Origin: an uncultured Clostridia bacterium | GTDB taxonomy: Bacteria; Bacillota; Clostridia; Christensenellales; CAG-314 | Reading direction: 5' to 3' | Length of the DNA: 31,185 nt | Assembly (NCBI GenBank): GCA_934203075.1 | Contig: CAKPYT010000043.1 | Coordinates: forward strand, 1 to 31,185 | Shown here: positions 6,954-13,774 of the stretch, piece after piece | Layout of the letters: every line of letters starts with the position of its first letter | Position numbering within the stretch: the first letter of the stretch is position 1 | Translations under genes and position numbers: made by a program | Notes under the pieces: model-generated | Database searches by the model: none | Told to the model about the DNA's origin: nothing | The model's input: the letters and a program-made list of their open reading frames with translations, nothing else

Positions 6954-7415
6954 TCAGATACACAAAATTGCAAGCAACAACCCCACGCAAACACCCAGTT
7001 TTCGAAATAACGTGCCGTTTTTCTTCCACGCTTCTTCCGCCTGCGCTTTCTGTTCGCGAAAAAAATCCACCGCAGAGGCCAGATCCGCCAACTGCGCGGA
7101 AGCATCGCTTTTGCCGAGCCGCAGCGCAAACGTTTGTAAAAAGGCGATTTCTTCGGCACGGAAATTGGCGGGGGGCTGCCAGGGAACGCCGCTTCGGATG
7201 GCAAGCAAATACGATTCGGAAGCGGCGCATCCGCAGGGTACGCTTTGCACGGCCTCCCTCAGTTTTTGCTGCGAAAAACCGAACGCCGTACGTAATACGG
7301 ATGCAAGCGTTAACAAATCGAAATAAAAAGTGACCTTATCGCGATAGTTCTGCGCAAGCGCAATCCCTGCGTAGGCACTTCCGCCGAAAACCGCCAAAAG
7401 AAGCAGATACTTCAT
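6954..7415 (-). CDS. spoIIIAB: Stage III sporulation protein AB
   Basis: A 153-aa protein with an N-terminal membrane helix (residues 3-21), a helical soluble middle and a second hydrophobic segment at the very C-terminus (about 139-153). The pattern fits SpoIIIAB, a membrane partner of the SpoIIIAA ATPase that resembles type II secretion GspF-like proteins. LRLGKSDASAQLADLASAVDFF resembles the family's LGxSDxxeQ motif. The ATG overlaps the spoIIIAA stop by 4 nt (ATGA). Confidence 0.92.
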   Translation of the reverse strand: MKYLLLLAVFGGSAYAGIALAQNYRDKVTFYFDLLTLASVLRTAFGFSQQKLREAVQSVPCGCAASESYLLAIRSGVPWQPPANFRAEEIAFLQTFALRLGKSDASAQLADLASAVDFFREQKAQAEEAWKKNGTLFRKLGVCVGLLLAILCI

Positions 7416-8263
7416 GCCTGCCCCTCCGCCGGCGGCAGCAGGTGTCCGGCACGATCGTACACGCCGATCACCTCCCCCACGCGCCGTTGCTTGGAAAGCA
7501 TCACGAACACGTCGAACAGACCGGCAAGGCGCGTTTGCAAAAAAGTCGAAAGGTCGCCGGCATGCGCCGTGGCAACCAGGTTGACCCCACCCGCCTTTAC
7601 CTCCGCCAGGTACGGATAGTCCTCCGTGCGTATTTCATCCGTTGCGATGACGTCCGGGTTCATGGCGCGAAGCGCGTTTTGCAGGACAAACCGTTTTTGC
7701 CCGCCCTTCATCACGTCACACGGCATGGGAGTAAGCGCAATTTCGTTGCGCTCGTCCGCCACCAACAGGTTGCAGGCCCGCTCATGCCGCAGAAGCTGCC
7801 AGAGATAATCGCGCAAAAAGGTTGTTTTGCCTGCCCCGGGCGGAGAAAGTACCAGCAGATTGCACCGCCCGACCGCAAGATAGGTTGCAAGCGCGGTACC
7901 GCGCGCCTGCCGCTCGATTCGCACGTTCAGCGACGTACATTCCTTCACGGTGACAATTTTTCCGCTGTCATCCGTAACGGCTTCGCCGCAAATCCCCAGG
8001 CGAAGCCCGTCCAAAGCAAGATACCCTTTTGCGATCTGGTCGTTATACGCATAAAGCGAATGCTCGCATGCCTCGAACAACACGTTTCGGATTTCTTCTG
8101 CCGTCAGGCAAAGGACGGAACCCTTGCGGGAAAGCAGAAGATTGCCCGTTACGGTAGCGGCAATGACCGGAAACCCGGCGCGCAGGCGCAGTTCCAACAG
8201 CGTCTCCCGCGGCGGCAGGACTTCGAATACGGCGCCCGGCAAGATTTTTTGAAGCATATCCAT
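7412..8263 (-). CDS. spoIIIAA: Stage III sporulation protein AA, secretion-type ATPase
   Basis: A 283-aa cytosolic ATPase related to type II/IV secretion ATPases, expected to energise the SpoIIIA channel from the mother-cell side. The Walker A motif SPPGAGKTT is at residues 140-148 and the Walker B-like VIATDEI at about 205-211; the N-terminal region has the family's LLELRLRAGFP and GLRLGICG segments. ATG 8263 aligns the N-terminus with known SpoIIIAA (ILPGAVFEVL...). No SD is visible. Instead, a sigma-E-like -10 box ends 5 nt before the ATG, suggesting a leaderless message. It is the first gene of the operon. Confidence 0.94.
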   Translation of the reverse strand: MDMLQKILPGAVFEVLPPRETLLELRLRAGFPVIAATVTGNLLLSRKGSVLCLTAEEIRNVLFEACEHSLYAYNDQIAKGYLALDGLRLGICGEAVTDDSGKIVTVKECTSLNVRIERQARGTALATYLAVGRCNLLVLSPPGAGKTTFLRDYLWQLLRHERACNLLVADERNEIALTPMPCDVMKGGQKRFVLQNALRAMNPDVIATDEIRTEDYPYLAEVKAGGVNLVATAHAGDLSTFLQTRLAGLFDVFVMLSKQRRVGEVIGVYDRAGHLLPPAEGQA

Positions 8264-8268
8264 ACTGT

Positions 8269-8296
8269 AATGTATGAAGAGCTTGTCTTTTTATGA
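8269..8296 (-). promoter_or_regulatory. Sigma-E-type promoter of the spoIIIA operon
   Basis: On the minus strand TCATAAA (8296-8290) and CATACATT (8276-8269) are separated by 13 nt. The -10 box matches the B. subtilis sigma-E consensus CATACAnT fully, and the -35 box matches KMATATT at 5 of 7 positions. In B. subtilis this operon is sigma-E dependent. The predicted start of transcription falls on or beside the A of the spoIIIAA ATG. Confidence 0.65.
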
Positions 8297-8532
8297 TTCG
8301 TTTCTTTTTTTACGGTTTCCTTTCCCGGGATTTTCCGCGCCCCCCTCCCGCGGTTCTCTTCGGTTGCGGCCGATGCGTTCGCAAAGGAAATTTCTTTTGC
8401 AGGGCTTTCTCTCAAAGAGACTTTTTAAGAAGCACCGACCGAACGAATGCGGAGGGATGAAGTCGTATCGTTTCTCAAGATACGCGGTCGTTCCTGGATT
8501 CCTTTTCGTTCCGTGTTCCATTTACGCCGTCC

Positions 8533-8596
8533 TTTGCAAAAAAAATGTACCGAAGTCGGAGTTTTTCCGACTTTCGATACAAGAGTGAGACTTTAT
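8533..8596 (-). repeat. Hairpin repeat element, copy A
   Basis: This copy shares its outer parts exactly with 17258-17319: a 22-nt left block (8533-8554) and a 17-nt right block (8570-8586), followed by a nearly identical 10 nt. On the minus strand the arms fold into a stem of about 15 bp with one bulged A and a G-U pair, followed by T8 and GC. The G-U pair becomes C-A on the plus strand, so the minus-strand RNA folds better. It looks like a terminator or small structured RNA end, but no minus-strand gene ends just upstream of it. The block ends 36 nt before the -35 box of the plus-strand promoter. Confidence 0.75.
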
Positions 8597-8631
8597 ACGA
8601 TCCCCTTCCGGGCCGAGGGGAAAAATCCCTC

Positions 8632-8660
8632 TTGACAGCCGGCAAAAAATACAGTATAAT
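8632..8660 (+). promoter_or_regulatory. Consensus sigma-A promoter of the TerB-like gene
   Basis: TTGACA (8632-8637) and TATAAT (8655-8660) are separated by 17 nt, a perfect match to the sigma-A consensus. The leader of about 70 nt contains a 7-bp stem (GTTTCGG 8690-8696 with CCGAAAC 8708-8714) just ahead of the SD. The gene should be expressed strongly in growing cells unless repressed. Confidence 0.9.
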
Positions 8661-8736
8661 TTTGAAATAGAAAACGATATGATTTCGGCGTTTCGGATCT
8701 GCAATTTCCGAAACCCGAAAAACCGGGAGATAAACC

Positions 8737-9171
8737 ATGAAAAAAGACGAATTGAGAGAACTTTTTCAGGAAACGTTGGACATGCCGGAACAAGCGCGCA
8801 TCGAACTGGCGCAGGAATCCGCGCATAACATTACTATGGCGATGCTGGAAGACGGATACGACGAAAAACAAATCGTTTACGCTTTGGCAGCCACCTTCAA
8901 ATTATTCTGCTCGGCAGACCGCAACGTCAACGATGCGGAATACAATCTTTGGCTTCGCATTACCGGGTCGAACCAATCTCCGCAAGAATTTTACGATATG
9001 GTCAACTGCGGATCCGATCCCAAATACGTGAAGGCGTATACCGATTTGTACAAGACCCTCTCAGCGGAAACGAAAAGCGACCTTTGTGTGTTGGGCCTTT
9101 GCATCTGCGCCAACGACAACACCATGACCGCTGCCGAGCAACAATTGCTGGCGGACCTTCTGGAAAGCTGA
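8737..9171 (+). CDS. Small acidic TerB-like protein
   Basis: A 144-aa soluble, acidic, mostly helical protein without membrane segments. The middle (QIVYALAATFKLFCSADRNVNDAEYNLWLRITG) and the C-terminus (LCICANDNTMTAAEQQLLADLL) each read like the acidic "ADG-x-x-x-x-E" segments of the TerB fold, which is found in tellurite-resistance and stress-associated proteins. This is only a weak resemblance by eye and no function should be assumed. GGGAG lies 7 nt before the ATG. It is a single-gene unit with a consensus promoter and its own terminator. Confidence 0.75.
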   Translation: MKKDELRELFQETLDMPEQARIELAQESAHNITMAMLEDGYDEKQIVYALAATFKLFCSADRNVNDAEYNLWLRITGSNQSPQEFYDMVNCGSDPKYVKAYTDLYKTLSAETKSDLCVLGLCICANDNTMTAAEQQLLADLLES

Positions 9172-9202
9172 GTCCCCTCGCTTTTCTTACATCACTTTCC
9201 GA

Positions 9203-9234
9203 AACGACGAACCCTTGCGGCTTCGTCGTTTTTT
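9203..9234 (+). terminator. Terminator of the TerB-like gene
   Basis: AACGACGAA (9203-9211) pairs with TTCGTCGTT (9222-9230) around a 10-nt loop, followed by T-rich sequence. Confidence 0.85.
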
Positions 9235-9307
9235 ATCGGAAAAGAAGCGCGACGAGCGCGGTTCCGACGACTTTCTCTCTGCCGGATCGATCGAACAACC
9301 GAACGGC

Positions 9308-9344
9308 AAAAAAAAAGAAGGAGGGCGATTTTGCAATCGCCCTC
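9308..9344 (-). terminator. Terminator of the tetR gene
   Basis: A perfect 10-bp stem (GAGGGCGATT / AATCGCCCTC, 9321-9330 and 9335-9344) is followed on the minus strand by CTTC and a run of nine T. It lies about 160 nt after the tetR stop. Confidence 0.8.
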
Positions 9345-9501
9345 TCTTTCGCTTTTTGTGCTCTATTTTCGTTTTCCTTTTGCTTTCTTTGATATTTTTC
9401 CAATCGCCGAGTGCCGACCGAACAAAGCGAACATCGAAAAACCATTGAACCCGTATTCCACCGCATCCGCAGGACGTCCCCGATTGTCCGTGCCAGAATA
9501 C

Positions 9502-10125
9502 TCAGTCCTTCAGATCCGAAATTTTGCCGAGCTGCAGCATGGTCTGCTGCACTTCCGGCGTGATTCCCATCAATTGATTGACCGACCGTTCCAGATCCTG
9601 CGATTGTTTTTGTACCCAAGCCTCATCCTCGTGCAGGATCACGCTGCCGATGCCATGCGCCAAAAACACTGCCATGCCCTCGTCGTTCAACATGGGCCGA
9701 GCCCCGCAGGTACGCTGCACCTTGATGATTTCCTTCAGGTACGGCTCCAACAGGCTCAACGTATGCTCGCGAATGGCCCACCGCACCGTACGATGCATGT
9801 TTCCTTCGTACTTTGCCCGGAACTCGTACGTAACGTCTTTCAGTTTTGTAAAAAAGTAGTGCATTGCGCGATACGGCTGCTTTTTGGCCCTTTCCGTCAC
9901 TTCGGAGAACTCCGCACAATAGGGTTCGAAAAAACGATCCAGAACGTCACTGAACAAATCGTCCTTCGTATCGTAATAGTAATAAATCAACCCGACTTCG
10001 CAGCCGGCCGCTTCCGCGATGCTGCGAATGCTCGTACCGTCAAACCCCTTTTGAAAAAAGAGTTCCGTACCGACTTCCGTCAGTTTGTTTTTTGTACCGC
10101 CTTCGTATTTGGATTTGCGTGCCAT
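9502..10125 (-). CDS. TetR/AcrR family transcriptional regulator
   Basis: A 207-aa DNA-binding repressor of TetR type. The N-terminal helix-turn-helix (about residues 12-55) contains TELFFQKGFDGTSIRSIAEAAG and the recognition helix region EVGLIYYYYDTKDDLF. The C-terminal ligand domain cannot be assigned to a ligand. ATG 10125 was chosen because GGGAGG lies about 9 nt upstream; an earlier start would cross the promoter. The gene has its own sigma-A promoter and terminator. No efflux pump or enzyme gene lies divergently beside it, so it may control itself or distant targets. Confidence 0.9.
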   Translation of the reverse strand: MARKSKYEGGTKNKLTEVGTELFFQKGFDGTSIRSIAEAAGCEVGLIYYYYDTKDDLFSDVLDRFFEPYCAEFSEVTERAKKQPYRAMHYFFTKLKDVTYEFRAKYEGNMHRTVRWAIREHTLSLLEPYLKEIIKVQRTCGARPMLNDEGMAVFLAHGIGSVILHEDEAWVQKQSQDLERSVNQLMGITPEVQQTMLQLGKISDLKD

Positions 10126-10164
10126 GAAAGTAATCCTCCCGCTCTTTGCATTTCCGTTCCATGG

Positions 10165-10193
10165 AGCATAGCACACAAGCTTAGGGATGTCAA
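10165..10193 (-). promoter_or_regulatory. Sigma-A promoter of tetR, with a small palindrome
   Basis: TTGACA (10193-10188) and TATGCT (10170-10165) are 17 nt apart on the minus strand. A TCCATGGA palindrome (10158-10165) follows the -10 box and could be part of an autoregulatory operator, although it is short. Confidence 0.75.
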
Positions 10194-10329
10194 GGTTTTG
10201 CGGGGCAAAATAAGGATTGGTTTCCGCTATATTTTTGAGCATTATTTCACAACGATTCTGCCGAAACCGGCGGAAAATTCCCTCCCGAAAGTGCCACGCC
10301 GTTTTGCTTCGAACACGGACCTTTCGCTT

Positions 10330-10812
10330 CTAAATTTGCGTATACTGCCCTCGGTTCCCGTGAGCCAGAATCAGTTCCATCAGGTCCGCGGCCTGCATCC
10401 AGACGGTTGCGGTGTTATCGTTCGGATGAATGCCGATTTTATTTCCGAAAAATTCCTCGTCCAGATAGAAAACAACCCGATGCTCCCGATCGTTCAGGAG
10501 CCCGAGCGGAGATACCGAGCCGGGTGTTAACTGCAAAACGGAGGATAACTCCTCCGCAGAGGCAAAAGAAAGCACCCGCAAGCCGTGCCGCTTGCGAAAC
10601 TCCTTCAGGTCCACGCGTTTGTTTCCCCTTACCGTGATGAGAAAATAATTTTGTTTTTTATCGTCCCGCACGAACAGGTTCTTGGCGTCCCATTCCGGGT
10701 ACGGCAGACGGACGGAGGAAAGATCCTGCATATGAAAGACCGCTTCGTGCTCCGTCACTTCGTAGGGTATTTTTTGCTCGCCAAAATACCGATAGATTTC
10801 CGTTTTATTCAT
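10330..10812 (-). CDS. Prolyl-tRNA editing (PrdX/YbaK-type) deacylase
   Basis: A 160-aa protein of the YbaK/aminoacyl-tRNA editing family, closest in pattern to the free-standing PrdX (ProXp-ala-like) proteins. Key segments are YEVTEHEAVFHMQDL at the start, KNLFVRDDKKQNYFLITVRG, the conserved lysine in VRGNKRVDLKEF and the C-terminal GSVSPLGLLND...VVFYLDEEFF. Such enzymes hydrolyse mis-charged aminoacyl-tRNA(Pro) in the cytosol. The ATG at 10812 has GGAG 6 nt upstream; a GTG at 10839 is possible but lacks an SD. It lies directly downstream of the tRNA-Glu terminator, and no clear promoter of its own is seen. Confidence 0.85.
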   Translation of the reverse strand: MNKTEIYRYFGEQKIPYEVTEHEAVFHMQDLSSVRLPYPEWDAKNLFVRDDKKQNYFLITVRGNKRVDLKEFRKRHGLRVLSFASAEELSSVLQLTPGSVSPLGLLNDREHRVVFYLDEEFFGNKIGIHPNDNTATVWMQAADLMELILAHGNRGQYTQI

Positions 10813-10870
10813 AGGTTGCTCCGTTTTACTTTTCTGCACGCAAGCCTTCCGATTTCGTTTTTACGCAAGC

Positions 10871-10908
10871 AGAAAAAAGGCGGACGATAAGTTTTTCTTA
10901 TCGCCCGC
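10871..10908 (-). terminator. Terminator of tRNA-Glu
   Basis: A 12-bp stem (10880-10891 with 10897-10908, one G-U pair) and 5-nt loop are followed on the minus strand by a T-run, 6 nt after the tRNA 3' end. Confidence 0.9.
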
Positions 10909-10914
10909 TGCGTC

Positions 10915-10989
10915 TGGTAGCCCCAAGGGGACTTGAACCCCTGATTTTGCCGTGAGAGGGCAACGTCCTGACCGCTAGACTATGAGGCC
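10915..10989 (-). tRNA. tRNA-Glu (anticodon CUC)
   Basis: A 75-nt cloverleaf with encoded CCA. The anticodon stem is TTGCC/GGCAA with the 7-nt loop CTCTCAC, giving CUC (reads GAG). The T arm is AGGGG-TTCAAGT-CCCCT. The acceptor GGCCTCA pairs with TGGGGCT; this gives a G1-U72 wobble at the top of the acceptor and a second U5-G68 wobble, with discriminator A73. The G1-U72 pair is somewhat unusual for a tRNA-Glu. Confidence 0.95.
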
Positions 10990-11003
10990 CTACCAACCAA
11001 ATG

Positions 11004-11032
11004 ATTATAGCATAGTTTTTCTTTCTGCGCAA
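11004..11032 (-). promoter_or_regulatory. Promoter of tRNA-Glu
   Basis: TATAAT (11009-11004) with a weaker -35 TTGCGC (11032-11027) at 17 nt spacing. Transcription would begin about 10 nt before the tRNA. Confidence 0.7.
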
Positions 11033-11088
11033 GGCTTTTTTCAAGATTGGTAAACAAGTCGGTGGAAGATTCCGTCTTTCTTGCTTCG

Positions 11089-11781
11089 TCACACCAAAGA
11101 AGAGCAGTACTCCTGCAGGAGAAACACACACTTGCAGTACGCATGCCGCAAAACGGAAAGAGACGGCGCTTGCTCTGCCCGGCAAAGCACTGCGTATAAC
11201 TGCCCGGCAACGTCGGCCAGCGGTTCGTACCCCTGTTGCGGCAATCTGTCGCACGCGAGACGCAATCTTTCGATTTCCTCCTGCAGCCCTGTTTGCTGTT
11301 CCTCGGCGTAAGTACCGACCGACCGTGCAACGGCAGGCAAAACGGCTTCGCAGGCCGAAAGGACCTCTGCCACGACCGGAGCGTCCTCTCTGTTGCACTG
11401 CAGACGGACTTCGGGAAAAACGATTGCCGTCGTTTTGCGTTCGGAAAACTCTGTAAGTTTATCGCAAACCGTCTGCGCCTCCTCTGCCGTTTCGTAGCAG
11501 GCGGCAATCACGACAAAACGATCTCCGCTTTTCGCGATGAACCCGGCGGCACCCCGCAGCTGCACGTTCTTTGCGAACGTTTCGGCAGAAGTATACCCGG
11601 CAGATTCGTAAATCTGCACGGCGTACACCGTTTTATCTCCGGCAAGCAATACCGATTGTTTGGGGATGCGGCAAAAAGCCAGAAGTGCCGCAATGAGCGA
11701 CACAAAACAAAACAAAGGAAGCGCCGCCCCCTTGGAGCGCGCCGCCCGGAAACGGAACCCTTTCGTTTGATTTTTTTCCAT
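11089..11781 (-). CDS. Membrane-anchored SPOR-like protein
   Basis: A 230-aa protein with a basic N-terminus, one membrane helix (about residues 21-38) and an extracytoplasmic part. Residues about 50-110 (VYAVQIYESAGYTSAETFAKNV...GFIAKSGDRFVVIAACYETAEEA) have the beta-alpha-beta pattern of SPOR domains, which bind denuded peptidoglycan. The C-terminal 100 residues are helical and unassigned. No SD precedes the ATG; a sporulation-type -10 box CATATGTT ends 5 nt before it. Together these suggest a protein of the sporulating cell envelope, but this is inference. Related proteins occur as uncharacterised 'SPOR domain' proteins in Clostridia. Confidence 0.7.
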   Translation of the reverse strand: MEKNQTKGFRFRAARSKGAALPLFCFVSLIAALLAFCRIPKQSVLLAGDKTVYAVQIYESAGYTSAETFAKNVQLRGAAGFIAKSGDRFVVIAACYETAEEAQTVCDKLTEFSERKTTAIVFPEVRLQCNREDAPVVAEVLSACEAVLPAVARSVGTYAEEQQTGLQEEIERLRLACDRLPQQGYEPLADVAGQLYAVLCRAEQAPSLSVLRHAYCKCVFLLQEYCSSLV

Positions 11782-12081
11782 GCGTTAACATATGCCGGGG
11801 CAAAACAAATTAGACGCAAACCGTTCCGGAGCCCCGAACGCATTCTCCTTGCCCGCTGTCCGTTCCGGTTTTCGTTCTTCTCCCTTAGCGGGGAGGAACC
11901 TCTCCGTTTTTGCCGCAATGCTGCCGAACGCAAAGCGCTTTTGCGGACCATTGCTTTACGGATTGTGCGGCACTTTTCCATTTTTTCGTGCTTTTTGTCG
12001 AAAAATTAACTTCTATGCCTGTCATAGTAAAACAAAAACGAGAGAAACTTGTGTGTCTCTCTGCCCAAACAGAAAAAGAAA
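11782..12081. other. Gap upstream of the SPOR-like gene
   Basis: This 300-nt stretch contains the possible sporulation promoter at its left end and the T-run of the rnpB terminator at its right end. I see no gene in between; the frames crossing it have no SD and unlikely composition. Confidence 0.6.
11787..11814 (-). promoter_or_regulatory. Possible sigma-E/sigma-K promoter of the SPOR-like gene
   Basis: TCTAATT (11814-11808) and CATATGTT (11794-11787) are 13 nt apart on the minus strand. The -10 box fits CATA--nT of sigma-E/K promoters and the -35 box matches TCATATT at 5 of 7 positions. It has the same geometry as the spoIIIAA promoter, including a 5-nt distance from the -10 box to the ATG. 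Confidence 0.45.
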
Positions 12082-12111
12082 GAACCCTCGAAGGTTTCCC
12101 TCGGAGGGTTC
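12070..12111 (-). terminator. Terminator of rnpB
   Basis: GAACCCTC (12082-12089) and GAGGGTTC (12104-12111) form the stem, with additional inner pairs, followed on the minus strand by TTCTTTCTTTTTC. It starts a few bases after the RNase P RNA 3' end. Confidence 0.8.
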
Positions 12112-12114
12112 ACA

Positions 12115-12438
12115 ACGTGAGAACAGTCTGTAAGCCGAGTTCTGTCTTGAACGGTCATCTGTCTAGGCCAATCGTTACCGAAAGGCTCAAGCGACGTCTG
12201 CGGGGTGCGACGAGCAGCCGCATACTCCCCTGTCTTGCACCGTGCGGGGTTTACCTGACCTCTTTGTTGCCAAAGCGTCTGTGAGCTCTTGCCTCACAAT
12301 TCCACCCTTACATCTTGCGATGCGGTATCTTTCTGTGCACTTTCCTTAAAGTCGCCTTCACCGGACGTTATCCGGCGCACTTGCTCTGTGGTGCTCGGAC
12401 TTTCCTCGTGCAACGCACGCGACCGTTTGGCTGTCTCA
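12115..12438 (-). ncRNA. rnpB: RNase P RNA, class A
   Basis: The minus strand contains the universal core GAGGAAAGTCCGAGCACCACAGAGCA near the 5' end, AAGGGTGGAATTGTGAGGCAAGAGC in the middle and the 3' part with CGGCTTACAGACTG. The 5' GAGACAG pairs with the 3' CTGTTCTC to close helix P1. This RNA is the catalytic part of RNase P, which trims tRNA 5' leaders. The ends are estimated from P1 pairing and the promoter. The layout looks like class A (ancestral) rather than the class B of Bacillus. Confidence 0.96.
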
Positions 12439-12445
12439 TGCGTTT

Positions 12446-12474
12446 ATTATACACCCGTTTTTTTCTTTTTACAA
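12446..12474 (-). promoter_or_regulatory. Promoter of rnpB
   Basis: TTGTAA (12474-12469) and TATAAT (12451-12446) are 17 nt apart on the minus strand. The predicted start is 12438-12440, matching the RNA 5' end. The region is divergent with the promoter of the next plus-strand gene. Confidence 0.85.
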
Positions 12475-12523
12475 CCGGTTTCTGCCGAAAACGAAAAATC
12501 TGTTCCGAGCCGCGCAAGAAATC

Positions 12524-12552
12524 TTGCAAAGCCTTTGCGATTGTGCTAAAAT
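12524..12552 (+). promoter_or_regulatory. Sigma-A promoter placed for a leaderless message
   Basis: TTGCAA (12524-12529) and TAAAAT (12547-12552) are 17 nt apart. Six bases separate the -10 box from the ATG at 12559, so the usual +1 is the A of that ATG. No SD is present. Confidence 0.75.
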
Positions 12553-12558
12553 ATGTTT

Positions 12559-13326
12559 ATGAGCGATTTTAACGAAAACGAACTGAAACAGTTCACCGAA
12601 AAAGTAAACGGCATGCTGGAATGTAAGTTTATTCTTTCCGAAATACGCATGACGGCACTGCTGAAAACGTTGGTATCCCTGCCCACCTTGATGCAGACGC
12701 TGGAGCAAACAACCGCCTCCTTCGATTATGCGGCGGAGTATCAACGTGCCGCGGCCTGGGTCGCCCAGCCGGACGGGACGCAAAAAATCAAGTTTTGTCT
12801 GCCGAAGGACAAACTGAAGTGCTTTACGTTTGTTTTTTGCCTTCTGGCGGATTTCGACGCCGGAAAGCGCAATTTCAACCGCTTTTTGAGCGAGTATTTT
12901 GCGGCCGGAGACATTAACGAAAGTTATGCGCGGTTTTGCGAAGAGGTCATGAAGCCCTTTAAGCGCGCGGGGGAAAGTATTTTGCGGAACATCGACCCGG
13001 AAAGTCTGGACGTGCAACCGCAAAAAGAAGGAGAAAAGTATTTTGCCGCAGAGCGGGTTTACATCCCTACCGACGTATTCGAAACACTGTGCACCACGCT
13101 GAGCCGTTTGCGGGAAACGATCGTGAACGAAGTGCTGGGCAGCCAGAGAGAATCTGCCGAGGCGGAAGAAATGACGCTGGCCCTTTGGAATGCCGTACTC
13201 CTGAAAAACCCGAAACTCATCAAAATTACCTGGATCGGCTTCAAAAACACCCTGCCGAAACTGCGCTACACCGAGAACACGATTCGCCGTGTGGAAGGCA
13301 TGCTGTTGCAGGCGAACCTGATTTAA
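12559..13326 (+). CDS. Unknown 255-aa protein
   Basis: I do not recognise this family. The protein is soluble and probably mostly helical, with no signal peptide or membrane helix. It starts MSDFNENELKQFTEKV, has an aromatic middle (LKCFTFVFCLLADFDAGKRNFNRFLSEYF) and ends NTIRRVEGMLLQANLI. An in-frame ATG at 12553 lies inside the spacing behind the -10 box, so 12559 is the more likely start. The gene is a single unit with its own promoter and a bidirectional terminator. Codon use looks like that of neighbouring housekeeping genes, so it is probably resident. Confidence 0.8.
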   Translation: MSDFNENELKQFTEKVNGMLECKFILSEIRMTALLKTLVSLPTLMQTLEQTTASFDYAAEYQRAAAWVAQPDGTQKIKFCLPKDKLKCFTFVFCLLADFDAGKRNFNRFLSEYFAAGDINESYARFCEEVMKPFKRAGESILRNIDPESLDVQPQKEGEKYFAAERVYIPTDVFETLCTTLSRLRETIVNEVLGSQRESAEAEEMTLALWNAVLLKNPKLIKITWIGFKNTLPKLRYTENTIRRVEGMLLQANLI

Positions 13327-13386
13327 TCCGGGAAGAAGGTTTTGTATCCCTTCCTCTCCCGATCTTTTCACGCATCCGAACACATC

Positions 13387-13420
13387 AAAAAAAGAGTGGC
13401 CGAAAGGCCACTCAATTTTT
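13387..13420. terminator. Bidirectional terminator between convergent genes
   Basis: A perfect 8-bp stem GAGTGGCC/GGCCACTC with a GAAA loop (13394-13413) is flanked by an A-run and a T-run, so it serves both the unknown plus-strand gene and mazF. The mazF stop codon (13412-13414) lies at the edge of the stem. Confidence 0.85.
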
Positions 13421-13774
13421 ATAGTGCGGATTCTCCGTCAACCCCAAACTGATTTTCAATGCCGCTTCGACTTTTCTTAGCGTTTCCGGAGGCAAAACGC
13501 CGATTCGCTGTTTCAGGCGGCGTTTATCTATCGTGCGGATCTGCTCCAACAGCACTACGGAATCCTTGGGGAGACCGTACTCGTCGGCACGCAACTCCAC
13601 GTGCGTGGGCAACTTTGCTTTATTCAACCGACTGGTGGTTGCGGCGGCAATTACGGTAGGGCTATGCAGATTCCCTACGTTATTTTGCAGAACCAACACG
13701 GGACGTATCCCTCCTTGCTCGCTTCCTACCACGGGGCTGAGATCCGCATAGTACAACTCACCGCGTCTGATCAT
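13412..13774 (-). CDS. mazF: MazF/PemK family endoribonuclease (EndoA type)
   Basis: A 120-aa toxin-type RNase nearly superimposable on B. subtilis EndoA/MazF in motifs: RRGELYYADLSPVVGSEQGG, RPVLVLQNNVGN, AKLPTHVELRADEYGL and DSVVLLEQIRTIDKRRL. The catalytic Arg24 (in IRPVLV) and Thr47 (in AAATT) are present. It should cleave specific short sequences in mRNA. ATG 13774 has GGGAG at 7 nt; the frame opens further to 13828 but without a good SD. In B. subtilis the antitoxin gene lies directly upstream; no ribbon-helix-helix or AbrB-like small ORF is visible in the 385 nt before it here. Confidence 0.92.
   Translation of the reverse strand: MIRRGELYYADLSPVVGSEQGGIRPVLVLQNNVGNLHSPTVIAAATTSRLNKAKLPTHVELRADEYGLPKDSVVLLEQIRTIDKRRLKQRIGVLPPETLRKVEAALKISLGLTENPHYKN

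Larger units (their letters stand above)
8264..8736. other. Divergent intergenic region between spoIIIAA and the TerB-like gene
   Basis: This 473-nt region holds the spoIIIAA sporulation promoter at its left end, a hairpin repeat in the middle and the plus-strand sigma-A promoter with its leader hairpin at its right end. The stretch 8300-8530 contains only a short CGTATC/GATACG inverted repeat near 8465-8485 and no supported gene. Confidence 0.7.
9172..9501. other. Convergent gap with two terminators
   Basis: This 330-nt gap between convergent genes contains one terminator for each side and no supported gene. Confidence 0.75.
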
